A stretch of 64,000 bases of DNA from Leuctra nigra (taxonomy: Eukaryota; Arthropoda; Insecta; Plecoptera; Leuctridae): the NCBI GenBank assembly GCA_934045905.1, contig OW203762.1:50369411-50433410 (forward strand), read 5' to 3'. Positions 21,186 through 32,700 of this stretch are shown piece by piece. The notes beneath the pieces were generated by a model. That model was not told where the DNA came from and did not search any database. It was given only the letters and a program-made list of their open reading frames with translations. Every line of letters starts with the position of its first letter. The stretch's first letter is position 1. Position numbers and translations under genes: made by a program.

Positions 21186-21899
21186 CCTCCCTTATTTCCT
21201 GTGTCAGGAATTAAATCACACATCCGTGTAACAAGGAAGTGCGAAGTAAAAATCCTCGGCCGCAATCGGTTGAACTGCATTTAGGACAGATGCAGGAGCA
21301 ATGCACTTGCAGCCACCTGCACTATCGTTCTATTGCACTTACTTGCCACCCACAACATCTACCAATCTGCATTGTACGGGAACTTTTAAATCATTTTTGT
21401 GGTTGAGATGAAATGTTAAATATTTCGAGATGTATTAGTGTAGCAAATACCTCGTCTATTCTGTGAACCAATAATTTAGTATTTATGATTTTAATTTAAA
21501 ATCATAAACTATGATGTGAATTGTTGTGGATGGTAATTTTATAAGCAATAGATATTTCTTATCTATTTAAGTATTATTGCGAAGAATTTGTATCAAAATG
21601 GAAGGATCAACAGTGTCCAGGGAGGCAATGTGATCTGCTATTAGCAACAGGTTGGGGCTCGCTAAACAGTACGGAACATTCAAATACTAAAAAAATATAA
21701 TTTCAGAAATTTTGATGATCCTATTTTTAACCAACGTATTATTATTATTAGGGCGTATTGCATAACATGCATGATTGTTGAGCTTAGCCAACCAACATTA
21801 TTCTCAATTGTTCTTAATCATCTCCCTTACAATTCCAATATAAACTCACTTTGGTCAACTAAAACAATTCTGGACTATTCTCGACTTACTGACAAACTG

Positions 21900-22030
21900 G
21901 ATTTTTAAGGAAAACTTAGTGGATTCAGGTTGATAGGAATGGACGTGCGACGTGATAATTAACCGACGAATCGGGGCTCGAACCCGGAACCTCTAACTTC
22001 CCGGGCGACTTCGCACATTCCTTCAAATCA
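21900..22030 (-). mobile_element. tRNA-derived SINE-like sequence
   Basis: On the minus strand agaggttccgggttcgagcc then ccgattcgtcggttaattat has a clear box B (GGTTCGAGCCC) in a tRNA-like arm. It lies between the gene B promoter and the minisatellite. The rest of 21186-22330 shows no gene. Confidence 0.4.
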
Positions 22031-22339
22031 TCCATGACGTGATTGAGCACGGTCTAAGCAGAGAGGAGATGATTGATTGACAATGTAGTAGCTAACGGAA
22101 CGGAAACGTCTCATCAACTTCTGGCATATTTATTGGATTACTGAGCGTCTTCTGTGTGCTGTGACAGTAAGGTGGTGGCGGGGGCTTCGCGACATTCAAT
22201 GCAACAGCGAGGAGCAATCAGCACATCTTTATAGATCGGCAGGTTAGTTTCTGTTTTAGACGTCGAGAATCCCAACTATGATTGGAAAAATCAATATTAA
22301 TAAATGTCTCCCGACTCCCGAGTATGTATATTTGCCATT

Positions 22340-22469
22340 CACTTGCCAATGACAAGTGTGAACAGACGAGGCAGTGTTATATCATACCTCAATGACAAGT
22401 GTGAGCAGACGAGGCAGTGTTATATCATACCTCAATGACAAGTGTGAGCAGACGAGGCAGTGTTATATC
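22340..22469 (+). repeat. 43-bp minisatellite, left block (3 units)
   Basis: Units of cctcaatgacaagtgtgaac agacgaggcagtgttatatc ata. The block ends at gttatatc, where the LINE begins. It continues at 27806 with atacctcaatg, so the LINE split one array. Confidence 0.95.
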
Positions 22470-22579
22470 GCAGAAGATGGCGATGTCGGTATTAGTGGAT
22501 GGAGCCATGAAGGAGTTAAAACAATTAGGTATATAAGGGTGAAATACAAGAGGAGTTAAAGAAGAGGGGAGTTGGCAAT

Positions 22580-24532
22580 GTGTGCGGAAAAAAAACGAAA
22601 TTATTAAGTATATTAACGGGGTTGGTAAATAACGATACAGAAGCAGAGGACACTTCTAGTGACGGTGATGCAAGTGAGGTTAGGTTAGGCGGGGATGCAA
22701 GTGAGGGGGCGGACAATGGCGAGAGTCATGAAGTGCAAGTGTCAAACAGTGAGATAGAAGTAGAAGCATTGCAAACTAAGATCGAGAGGCTCCAACAGCA
22801 ACTGCAGGCAGAAAGTGTAAATAATGTATGTAAAGAAAATCATGAAGATGACGGGCGCCCTGCTGGAGAGCCGGCAACACCTCTGATTCAAAGATGTGGC
22901 AGCTGCGAGGCGTGGAAAAAAGCTACAAAAATGGCCAGTAAGGTAATCGAAGAAATGAATAAGAGTTATAAGTTACTGGAAGAACGGTATGAGGAGCTAA
23001 AAATATCACACCTAGGCTTGGAGAAATCATTGACAAAGCATGATGGTGATGAGTATAGACTAGGGGCTGGGGTGAAGGGGGCGAGCGCGGTACCTGCTTC
23101 GAAATATCAACTACAGGTAGCGCCCCCTCTTGGTGAAGGAGTGACACCTGGCGGACAAAGGGGGACAGCTGCTGGCGCGGGTCAATCGCGCCAAATTCAA
23201 ATTCAAATGGAGGAAAATAGTTACAAAAACTACCACAGCCAGTTTCAGTTCCAACAGCATAAGCAACAGCAAGTACAGAAACCACAATTAGTTATGAAAC
23301 AGCAAGTACAGCACCCCGAGTATGTTCAGCAGCTCAAGCAGCAGCAGCAGCAGCAAGGTCAGCTTTTTCAACAAAGCCATCAGCATTGGCAACAGGAGCA
23401 GCAGTTACAATTACAACTACAGCAACAATCTCGTATCCAACAACAGCAACAAGAACATCACCAACATCACCAGCAGCAGCAACTGCAACTGCAACAACAA
23501 CTACAACAACAACAGCAACAGCAACAGCAACAGCTACAACAACATCAACAGCAGCAACAACAGCGACAACTACAACAACATCAACAGCAGCAACAACAGC
23601 AGCATCAACAACAACAGAAGCAGCAGCAGCTGGAGAAGGAAGACAAACAGAAGCAGCAAGCAAAACATCAAATGCACAAGCAAAGCCTTCTTCTTGAACT
23701 AAGGCTAAATCACAAACGGGATCAGCAACAACAGCAACAGCAAAGCGAAATGCTGCTGCAGGAGGTACAAGAAGAACAGGGACAGCAACCTCATCAACTC
23801 CTGCAGACACCACAAGAACAACAACAACAAAAACAAATACAGCAGCAGCAACAACAGCAACAGCAGAATAGCGAGCAGAAACAGATTCTGAAACAAAGGA
23901 GGGAAGAAAGATTTCGCCGCATCCTGGAGCTGAGCAAAACACCACCGAGAAACAGCAGCAACAGTGCAACATTGATCGTGTGCGACGAAGGAGAAGTTCT
24001 GGTTATGGGGGACTCTCTAATAAGAGGTGCAGGTGTCGTCTGCAGGAAAAGTGGGTGTGCGGTGGACGTGTTTCCAGGCATTCGAATTGCTGAACTAGGA
24101 AACATGTTAAAGCTGATGGAGAGGACAATCACTCCAAAAGTAGTAGTTTTGAACGTCGGAACAAACAATGTTCGTGTCGGAAGGAGTCGATATAGCGGAA
24201 GTTCTGAGCGCCACCTCATGGTGGAGATGGAAGAGCTTCTTGGGGTGGGAATGGCTAAATACCCTGAAGCCCGGTTTATAGTCAACGGGATGATGTACAG
24301 AGCAGACGTACATGACGAAACAATGGACAAACTAAATGAAAGTGTTTCGTGGCTGTGCGAAGAGTTGGGTGCCAAGTTCGTCCCACTAAGCCACGAGTTC
24401 CCAAATAATTTCGCATCAGGGGACGGGCTGCACCTCAACACGGCGGGGGGAGAGAAGCTGGGTAGAATTATTGTAGAATGTATTCAAAAGGAGCTGGGGA
24501 ATAGTGAAAGGGCATCAAAAAACGAATTGTAG
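22580..24532 (+). CDS. LINE ORF1: coiled coil, Gln-rich region, SGNH hydrolase
   Basis: It encodes about 650 residues, open from 22529. The N-terminal part is acidic, with coiled-coil heptads around residues 57-78 and 118-150 and a CGSCEAW Cys pair. Residues about 215-440 are Gln-rich, with long pure Q runs from mixed CAG/CAA. The C-terminal third is an SGNH/GDSL esterase: GDSLIRG (Ser, about residue 478), VGTNN, and DGLHLN (Asp and His, about 615-618). Family knowledge: CR1 ORF1 proteins carry such an esterase and bind nucleic acid. The first in-frame codon at 22580 is GTG. A likely true start, ATG 22477, is in another frame and hits TAA after 18 codons, so a small frameshift near 22525 may have broken the N-terminus. 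Confidence 0.88.
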   Translation: MCGKKTKLLSILTGLVNNDTEAEDTSSDGDASEVRLGGDASEGADNGESHEVQVSNSEIEVEALQTKIERLQQQLQAESVNNVCKENHEDDGRPAGEPATPLIQRCGSCEAWKKATKMASKVIEEMNKSYKLLEERYEELKISHLGLEKSLTKHDGDEYRLGAGVKGASAVPASKYQLQVAPPLGEGVTPGGQRGTAAGAGQSRQIQIQMEENSYKNYHSQFQFQQHKQQQVQKPQLVMKQQVQHPEYVQQLKQQQQQQGQLFQQSHQHWQQEQQLQLQLQQQSRIQQQQQEHHQHHQQQQLQLQQQLQQQQQQQQQQLQQHQQQQQQRQLQQHQQQQQQQHQQQQKQQQLEKEDKQKQQAKHQMHKQSLLLELRLNHKRDQQQQQQQSEMLLQEVQEEQGQQPHQLLQTPQEQQQQKQIQQQQQQQQQNSEQKQILKQRREERFRRILELSKTPPRNSSNSATLIVCDEGEVLVMGDSLIRGAGVVCRKSGCAVDVFPGIRIAELGNMLKLMERTITPKVVVLNVGTNNVRVGRSRYSGSSERHLMVEMEELLGVGMAKYPEARFIVNGMMYRADVHDETMDKLNESVSWLCEELGAKFVPLSHEFPNNFASGDGLHLNTAGGEKLGRIIVECIQKELGNSERASKNEL

Positions 24533-24540
24533 ATGGGGGA

Positions 24541-27432
24541 ATGAAAATAGGACCAATGGACAGAAGGACGGGGGAAATAAAGAAAAGTGTAAAAATTGTA
24601 AATAGATATAAGTTACGGTTTTTAGAAGTAAATTGTAGAAGTGTATTTCCTAAACAGCTTCAATTCAGCTCACTAATTGACTGTCATCAGCCTGATGTAT
24701 TCATTGGCGTTGAATCCTTCCTGGACCCCGATATCCGGGACACAGAAGTGTTTGGTGCCGGTTTCAGGATATTCAGGAGAGACCGAAACCGTCATGGAGG
24801 TGGAATATTTATCGGGGTCAGGGAAGGATTAAGATGCAGAGTTGAGTGGGTTGAAAAGGAAGTAGAGATGATGTGTGTTGAAGTAAAAGAAAGAAATGTG
24901 GTCCTAAAGATTGTTGCGGGGTATAGACCGGGAGGAATCCAGCTGTTAGAGAGACTCAACGAAAGGTTGCAGGAATGGAGTGAAGAGGCGAGAGTGGTGA
25001 TTGGAGGGGACTTTAATCTACCTGGGGTTCTGTGGGACATGGGCGATGAAAGTGTGCCACATAAGACGCAAGCCCTGGTACATCAAATAATGAACCAGGG
25101 TTTTGTACAGACGGTGCAGGAGGGAACGAGAGGTTATGGGAACAACAATAGGTCAAACCTCCTAGACGTCTTCCTCGTTCGTCCACCGAACCTATGGTTA
25201 GGAGGGGAGGTAGTCGAGGGAATAAGTGATCACCAGGTACCAATTTTAGACATAGATTTTGTAAATAAAAGTGAGGAAAAAGCAGAAACATACAAAGAGA
25301 TTTGGCTGTACAGAAAGGTAGATAAAGATGGAGTAAAAAAGTTCATGGGAGAAATGTTCGATGATTGGTCTTGTAAAGAGGAAATTTGTGAAGTTAGATG
25401 GGAAGCGCTCAAGGACCTATTAAACACATGTAGGGAAAAGTTCGTGCCGCGTAAAATCATTCGTCCAAATAGCGATCCGCCTTTTTACAATAAATCTGTC
25501 AGAACAATAAAGAGAAAAGCGAGAGTACTGCATAGAAAGAAGGGCAGGTTAGAAGAAAATGAATGGAGAGTGAAGCGTAAAGCTATTAGAGAAGAGCTTA
25601 CTGGTGCTAAGAAAGATGCCAAAGATAAATATATGGAGAGACTGTTTGATGAGCAGGACATCAAAAGTAGCTGGAGAAAACTTTATGCCCATATTAGAGG
25701 GCAGAAAGGAAGTGGCAGAGACATTCCTGGTCTGAAGGACGATAATTCGGAGGCAGATAAGGACGAGGATAAGGCAGAGATGCTAAGCACTCAGTTTTCC
25801 AGAGTTTCTCAAGCAAAGGACAGGGAATATATTGGAGGGAGAAATGAAAAAGCTATGTGGGAAAGTTTGAATATAACGACAACAGATATATGGAAAGAGG
25901 TCAGAAAAATAAAGAGTGGAAAGGCAGAGGGGCCAGACAATATTTCAGGGGATACTGTAAGGATGGCAGGAAATAGCATAATTCAATATTTGGATGAGCT
26001 TTTCAGAATATCTTTTGCCACAAATACGTTACCTCTAGAATGGAAGCAAGGGACGGTGGTCCCAATATTCAAGGCAGGGGAGAGAGGTGATCCCAGAAAC
26101 TACAGACCGGTTAGCCTTACCTCTGTGATCTGCAAGACCATGGAGGGGGTCATAGCCAAGTACGTTCGGGGTCACCTAGTGAAACTGGGATGGCTAAGGA
26201 GCGAGCAACATGGCTTCCGACCGGGACACTCGTGTGAGTCCCAGTTAGCGGGTTTATCGGAGGACCTTCATGAGGCGTTGGATAAAGGCGAAGTCGTGGA
26301 CGCAATCTTGATTGACTTTGAGAAGGCCTTCGACAAGGTGCCTCATGGGGAGTTGTTGGGTAAGCTTGGCAGCTTGGGACTGCACGAGGGAGTGGTGGAC
26401 TGGATAGGCAGTTTCCTTCGCAACAGATCACAGAGAGTTAGGGTAGGAAAATGCCTATCCAGGAGAGTAGCTGTTACATCAGGGGTACCCCAAGGAAGCG
26501 TGTTGGGTCCCCTGCTGTTTATAATATATGTAAATAATATTGGGGAGGGCGTTACAGCTAAGGTTCGATTATTTGCAGACGATCTGATTCTGACCAAACT
26601 TATAAGGTGTGATCAGGACAGAAGGGAGTTGCAGGAGGATGTATATAAAATAGAGACATGGGCGATTAAAAATAAAATGGTTGTGAATGCAAAAAAATGT
26701 CAGTATGTTAGATTTTCGAGGGCACGGAATGTAGATAGTGGAAGTTACCAAATGGGAGGGGTGCTATTAGACAAACAGGATAGCTGTAAATACCTTGGTG
26801 TGGTGCTAGATCGAAAGATGGACGGGGACTTACAAATCGGATCGGTAGTCGCAAAATCATCAAGGCAGTTAGCGTTTGTGATGCGAAGCTTGAAGGGCGC
26901 AAGCCATAGAACCAAAGCAAAAGCGTACACAACGCTAATCAGGCCCATCGTGGAATATGCTGGAGCAGTATGGGACCCTTACAAAAAGGGACAGATCAGG
27001 GCGATAGAGAATGTTCAGAGAAGAGCCGCTAGAAAAGTAACGGGCAAAACAAAATACAGAAAGTGGGTCATAGCAAACAAAGGGCATAAGGTGGGAAGTG
27101 AGTTCAAGATCACACTCCAACGGGTTCCCGAAAGTGTAAGCGAAATGCTAAAGGAGATAGAGTGGGAATCGTTGGAGGATAGGAGGAGGAAGGCTCGCCT
27201 TTTAAACATGTACAGAGCGTTAGTCGGGAAGGAGGCTTGGAAGGAGGTGGCGAGTAGGTTTGCGATGCCGGACTACTACAGCAGGAACGACCATTCGTGG
27301 AAAATCAAGGAGAGAAGGTCGCGTACTGAGGGTGGTAGGCATTCGTTCGTGAACCGAACCATTAGAGAATGGAACTCGATGGATCTCCGGGAATTTCCAG
27401 CCGACTTGGCCGAGTTGAAAAGCTTAGTTTAG
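24541..27432 (+). CDS. LINE ORF2: APE endonuclease and reverse transcriptase, 963 aa
   Basis: ATG follows the ORF1 stop by 8 nt in a different frame. The N-terminal endonuclease shows FLEVNCRS, ESFLD, GGDFNLPG and SDHQVP. The central reverse transcriptase has NYRPVSLTSVICK, QHGFRPGHSCESQL, IDFEKAFDKVPH, GVPQGSVLGPLLF and the catalytic LFADDLIL, then NAKKCQ and YLGVVLD. The C-terminal part has the CR1-like LIRPIVEYAG and VQRRAARKVTGK block. No stop or frameshift was seen, so the enzyme may be intact. It acts by nicking the target and priming reverse transcription on it. Confidence 0.95.
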   Translation: MKIGPMDRRTGEIKKSVKIVNRYKLRFLEVNCRSVFPKQLQFSSLIDCHQPDVFIGVESFLDPDIRDTEVFGAGFRIFRRDRNRHGGGIFIGVREGLRCRVEWVEKEVEMMCVEVKERNVVLKIVAGYRPGGIQLLERLNERLQEWSEEARVVIGGDFNLPGVLWDMGDESVPHKTQALVHQIMNQGFVQTVQEGTRGYGNNNRSNLLDVFLVRPPNLWLGGEVVEGISDHQVPILDIDFVNKSEEKAETYKEIWLYRKVDKDGVKKFMGEMFDDWSCKEEICEVRWEALKDLLNTCREKFVPRKIIRPNSDPPFYNKSVRTIKRKARVLHRKKGRLEENEWRVKRKAIREELTGAKKDAKDKYMERLFDEQDIKSSWRKLYAHIRGQKGSGRDIPGLKDDNSEADKDEDKAEMLSTQFSRVSQAKDREYIGGRNEKAMWESLNITTTDIWKEVRKIKSGKAEGPDNISGDTVRMAGNSIIQYLDELFRISFATNTLPLEWKQGTVVPIFKAGERGDPRNYRPVSLTSVICKTMEGVIAKYVRGHLVKLGWLRSEQHGFRPGHSCESQLAGLSEDLHEALDKGEVVDAILIDFEKAFDKVPHGELLGKLGSLGLHEGVVDWIGSFLRNRSQRVRVGKCLSRRVAVTSGVPQGSVLGPLLFIIYVNNIGEGVTAKVRLFADDLILTKLIRCDQDRRELQEDVYKIETWAIKNKMVVNAKKCQYVRFSRARNVDSGSYQMGGVLLDKQDSCKYLGVVLDRKMDGDLQIGSVVAKSSRQLAFVMRSLKGASHRTKAKAYTTLIRPIVEYAGAVWDPYKKGQIRAIENVQRRAARKVTGKTKYRKWVIANKGHKVGSEFKITLQRVPESVSEMLKEIEWESLEDRRRKARLLNMYRALVGKEAWKEVASRFAMPDYYSRNDHSWKIKERRSRTEGGRHSFVNRTIREWNSMDLREFPADLAELKSLV

Positions 27433-27805
27433 ATGTCAGAATTATTGAATGTTAAAATTATTGATAAGAATATTAAGTATTAAGAGTATTAAGAGTATTA
27501 AGAGTATTAAGTATTAAGTATTAAGTATTATTGAGTATAAAGATTATTAAGAGTATTAAGAGTACCTATTAAGTCGGCGAATTAACAGTTAAAAGCGATC
27601 TAGCATTAATATTCACAGTAATAGTTATAGTTATATTTATATTTATATAAGTATTTATTTTTATTAATTTATATAAATTACTTTAACCTATAAGATTGTT
27701 TTAGTTGTATTTTAATTTGACTTAGATTCTAGAAAATATTTAGTATTAAGACCTCTACCACCTGTTCAATGTAACAAATTGTAGAAAAATAAACATACAT
27801 ACATA

Positions 27806-28682
27806 CATACATACCTCAATGACAAGTGCGAACAGACGAGGCAGTGTTATATCATACTTCAATGACAAGTGTGAACAGACGAGGCAGTGTTATATCATAC
27901 CTCAATGACAAGTGCGAACAGACGAGGCAGTGTTATATCATACCTCAATGACAAGTGTGAACAGACGAGGCAGTGTTAAATCATACCTCAATGACAAGTG
28001 TGAGCAGACGAGGCAGTGTTATATCATACCTCAATGGCAAGTGTGAGCAGACGAGGCAGTGTTATATCATACCTCAATGACAAGTGTGAGCAGACGAGGC
28101 AGTGTTATATCATACCTCAATGACAAGTGCGAACAGACGAGGCAGTGTTATATCATACCTCAATGACAAGTGCGAACAGACGAGGCAGTGTTATATCATA
28201 CCTCAATGGCAAGTGTGAACAGACGAGGCAGTGTTATATCATACCTCAATGACAAGTGTGAACAGACGAGGCAGTGTTATATCATACCTCAATGATAAGT
28301 GTGAACAGACGAGGCAGTGTTATATCATACTTCAATGACAAGTGCGAACAGACGAGGCAGTGTTATATCATACCTCAGTGACAAGTGCGAACAGACGAGG
28401 CAGTGTTATATCATACCTCAATGACAAGTGCGAACAGACGAGGCAGTGTTATATCATACCTCAATGACAAGTGTGAACAGACGAGGCAGTGTTATATCAT
28501 ACCTCAATGACAAGTGCGAACAGACGAGGCAGTGTTATATCATACCTCAATGACAAGTGCGAACAGACGAGGCAGTGTTATATCATACCTCAATGACAAG
28601 TGTGAACAGACGAGGCTGTGTTATATCATACCTCAATGACAAGTGTGAACAGACGAGGCAGTGTTATATCATACCTCAATGT
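27806..28682 (+). repeat. 43-bp minisatellite, right block (about 20 units)
   Basis: Same unit as 22340-22469, with variants at gtgtgaac/gtgcgaac/gtgtgagc and single substitutions. Spacing is 43 bp (for example 27971 and 28014). 43 is not a multiple of 3 and frames are not conserved, so it is not coding. Confidence 0.95.
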
Positions 28683-28773
28683 CAACGAGATCTAATTGTA
28701 AAGAAACAAATAAAGGAAACACGTCTTTGAATGAATGAAATATGATTTTACTGAATCCCTCAGTTAGGTGAAT

Positions 28774-28853
28774 GTTAATAAATACCAACTGCAATGTGAA
28801 AAGATTTTCCTCGAGTGGAAAATCTTTTCACATTGCAGTTGGTATTTATTAAC
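28774..28853. repeat. Perfect palindrome, 37-bp arms and 6-bp loop
   Basis: Arms gttaataaataccaactgca + atgtgaaaagattttcc (28774-28810) and the exact inverse (28817-28853), loop tcgagt. A short direct repeat cgtctttgaat flanks it at 28721 and 28853. The arms are identical, so this is either very recent or a hairpin-mediated or assembly event. Confidence 0.9.
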
Positions 28854-28859
28854 GTCTTT

Positions 28860-29718
28860 GAATATTGATGATTTTATCTATTTGCGACTGGCAAATGTGT
28901 TTAATAATGATTTTTACTCTCAGATCAATGACCCAATAAGTGTTAAGAAACTTAAGTGCATATCTCTCGTTTTCATGATTAAACGATTATCAATTTATTA
29001 GGGGATTTTTCAGTTTTCTCTGGCGTCATTTAATTGGTCCGGTGATCGTGTGTAAAAACCCTCTCCTCCAGCATGACATCACTTCGTCACGTGATTCAAT
29101 GCTACCAATCTACACTCGACCTTTGACCTTTATTTCGATCTTCAAATCAATAGGAAGAAGTGTAATTCCATATTTCTCTGTTGATCGCGTTTCCAGGAAT
29201 ATCGTTCTATTAATTTCATACTATATTACGCATATTACGAGACAAGTGTTCGCATAGTTTTCATTCTCATCAGTTGGTTAATGGTTAGTTGATTTGACAA
29301 TATTCAGCCAATGACACACTTTACTTTCTGTTATTGACTTGAGATGAGCTGGTGCGAAGCGGGCAAGTATATCTTACTCCTACCAGTTTAAATAACATCG
29401 CGTTAATTCTAGATTATCATTTATCATCCTAGAGCTCTTACACAGTGAAGGTCATCTGTGGTCAACAGTTTCCAACACAGGTTTTCTAGAGAAGTATCTT
29501 GTTGTTAATGATTGGATTATGTAGTGAGGTAAATTGCCTCGTGTTTATGCACAAGTTCCAGCAGACAGCTGTTCGACGATGTGGTGTGCAGTGACTTTGT
29601 AACAGGTTGGCTTCAGGTGAATGCTGGCGCGAGAGAATGTCCAGAGAATTACTAATAGTTTGAGTGTCGTGAGAAGTCTCAAGTCTCATTACAATCGAGT
29701 GTTCGTTGCCTTTCAGAG
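28860..29718. other. Upstream flank of gene C, no gene seen
   Basis: AT-rich with no coding potential on either strand. The 5' UTR and promoter of gene C should lie at its right end, but no clear TATA or initiator pair was identified. Confidence 0.4.
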
Positions 29719-32700
29719 ATGATGAAGAAGATTCTGCTGGTGATTGCGTGCGCATCGCTGCTCAGAGGTAACATTGTTTTCCCACCAACATCATTAACAT
29801 GGCAATTCACACTGCACATAACCTTAGACTAAACGAAAGCTGTATTTGCTCTCATTGTGACTCAACCTGTTCCACTAAATTGGCTCCACTCCTTCGAATT
29901 CAGGTTCAAGTATTATTTTGGTAGCCGTGATTTCACATTCGACAAGAATATCTCCATCTTTCTGCTTGACAATATATAGTTGTTTCTAAGCAAGTTCAAG
30001 GAAGTTTTTTATTACTATTTTCAAACACTCTCCTCCTCTGCCACATTTATTTTCGGTCGTAAATGAATTGTTTATAGAATCACAAAACGTTTCATTCAAT
30101 AATACAACAAAATACAAAGTAGTGAGCAGTAATTATTGATAATTATATAAAATTCACAATTATGAACCATAACATTACAAGTTACAAAAAAGGAAAAACA
30201 TTTAATTACTTTTAATTTTAATATGGAGACCGGCTCATACCTTTGGCAATCACTGTACCTACTTAGTCATGGTTTCAATAGCCCGCTATGTAACACATTG
30301 GTTCATTCTTTCTGCATGAATTAGTTCAATTATTGTTGTTGAGAAAATAGGGACGGAACATATTTTCTTTGCTGAAACTCGAATTCATACCCGATGATGC
30401 GAAATCCACTTAGTAAAAATCCAATAGAACTCCACTCAATTGTCCGTCCGTTGTGTCTGGTAAATGTCGGGAAAATTCCGAATGTAAACCCAAAGCCATT
30501 TCCCAACTGATCTGCGCCTCTCGCAACAGATTTCACCTCCGCGAACTCTGATGGCTGCCGACCGCCGGCAGAGTGCGTCACGACGACCGAGTGTTTCCGA
30601 CGCCACGGCAACGCGCAGTCCGTGCTGTACCCATGCGACCGCGGCGTCTGCTGTCCCTCGCCGACGCCGACGCCGACGAGCCCGACGCCCACGCGGATCG
30701 GGGACATCATGCAGCACAATAACATGAAACTCCTGCCCCAGGACTGCGGCCTTGCTTCGTCCGACAGGATCATACAGGGAAAGAACGCATCCCTCGGCCA
30801 GTTCCCTTGGATGGCTTTGATAGGAGTCAAAGGTAGGTAATAATTAACAAATTATGTATGTAAATTATAACCTCGTGACTCGTATACTGATATTAATGAC
30901 CATTACCTAGAAATTGTTATGATAAATTGATGACCATTTAAAAAAATCATGATTTCAAGATTTATTTTTCCAATGTGATATATTATGGTAATTTACAATA
31001 ATAATGATATTGTGTACATGCCCCTATAGCTTGTGACAGAATGCTTTTAAATTATAGGTATGTGTTATACTTGTCTTGGCCATTAGGAACAACATACCAG
31101 GTCTACATTACCTAGTAAATGTGTCACAGTAGACTCTTAGAAATGAAAGCGTAGTAGGTATGCAGTAAGAAGGTACTTATACTTGGTATAGCAAAGAAGC
31201 GCAAACCAATTTTGTGAAGAAACGGGTGATTGCAAGTTATTAGTGAACGACAAGTATTCATATTCATATTCAGTATTCTATTCATATTTATATGAATAGA
31301 AATACATACAAGGTTTTCTTGAGTTCTCGTTCGTGGCCCATAGTTTACTTACATACATAACATGCTTGAATATGAATAAAAAGCCGGATATCTTTACTCG
31401 AGCTATCTACCAAAATAAAATATTGCACTTCAAGTAGGCCATCGTGCTGACCATCCAGAGGCAGAGGTGAAGTTGGCATTCAGCCAGACGCACCACCACC
31501 ACTGAACGTCATCATGAAGTTGGATACTTGTGCCTCCATGATCACACCAATCAGTGAGGAGAGATGGATTGGTCCAAGACATCTTCAGAACCGGATATTC
31601 TCTTGTCCCATTGCTAATGAGACTCTGTGTTTGCAGCGAGGAGACAAACGACGGTGCAATATATCTGCGGGGGGAGCGTCATCAGCAGTCTGTACGTGCT
31701 AACAGCAGCACATTGCGTCCGAGATCCAGACAAAACTGTGTGAGTAATACATAGCACAATACTCAGCGCAATACATAGCACAATACTCAGCGTGGACAGA
31801 TCACGCGATTTATAAATAATTTTTAAATTATCATTTCAAATGTCTGCGGTCGTGGAGTCAACTACCCGTGCATATGACACAGCAAATAACTTTTTCGTTT
31901 ATTACAACTATATTTAAGTATACAATTATCATTTGATGTCATGAAGCTTGCAACTCCCATCCAATGAGTTTTGAATTATATGTCTTTTGAGAATGAACAA
32001 AATGGGAGGTACCTATAGGAAAATCACTTCGAATTTTGTTTCTATCTTTTAAAATAGCACACGTTGGTATTATTTCAATTTTTTCCTGAAAGTATGTCCA
32101 TATCTACCAGAATCTACCACAAAGCTAATCGTACAAAAAAGGATTTTCATCCTAAAAATGAAATGACACGATTTTACTTTATTGCCATAGGATTATGTAT
32201 GGCATGATTCTCAATGACAATAAGTACACAAACAATTATGCAGATCTGAGACCATGCCTCCAGTGAAACGACCAGGGATTGAAGATCGCAGAAAAGAGTA
32301 AAGTAGATCTGAGTGAAGATCTGAGTAAAGTATTGATCACATTAAAACCATTCGGATCTAGACTGTCATGGAAAGTATAGTTGTGGAAATGTTTTTATGT
32401 GATGTGTATTTGTCAGAGTGATCGTGCGTCTGGGGGAGCACGATCAGAACACGAACCCCGACTGCGAGCAGAACTCCATCGACGAGCCTCCGGTGTGCAC
32501 GTCAGTGGTCGACATCGCCGTCAAGCAGGTGACTGCGCATGAGCGGTACAACAGCACCACGTTGAAGAACGACATCGCGCTGATCCGACTGTCGAAGCCC
32601 ATCGTCTTCAACACCGTCTACATCTCCCCCATCTGTCTGCCGTTCGGAGTCACAGACACGGGGGCGGAGGAGAAGAACTACATCGTCTCTGGCTGGGGAA

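Larger units (their letters stand above)
22470..27805 (+). mobile_element. CR1-type non-LTR retrotransposon, near-complete
   Basis: Two ORFs: ORF1 with coiled coil and SGNH esterase domain, and ORF2 with APE endonuclease and reverse transcriptase. This combination is characteristic of CR1-superfamily LINEs. It begins 7 bp before an ATG (22477) and ends in an aaaaataaa(cata)n tail. The 3' UTR (27433-27805) is rich in agtattaag repeats. No target duplication is visible, since the (cata)n tail merges with the target's own ATAC. It lies inside the 43-bp minisatellite. Confidence 0.93.

Noticed and set aside
23334..23972. Long minus-strand ORF (212 aa) and other frames rich in Ala, Ser, Asn or Thr
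   Set aside because: These are shadows of the CAG/CAA-rich Gln tract of LINE ORF1 in other frames.
22340..28682. Regular repeats at 22340-28682, 32793-35867 and 17187-17690 considered as CRISPR arrays
   Set aside because: The units are directly contiguous with no unique spacers, and the genome is eukaryotic.
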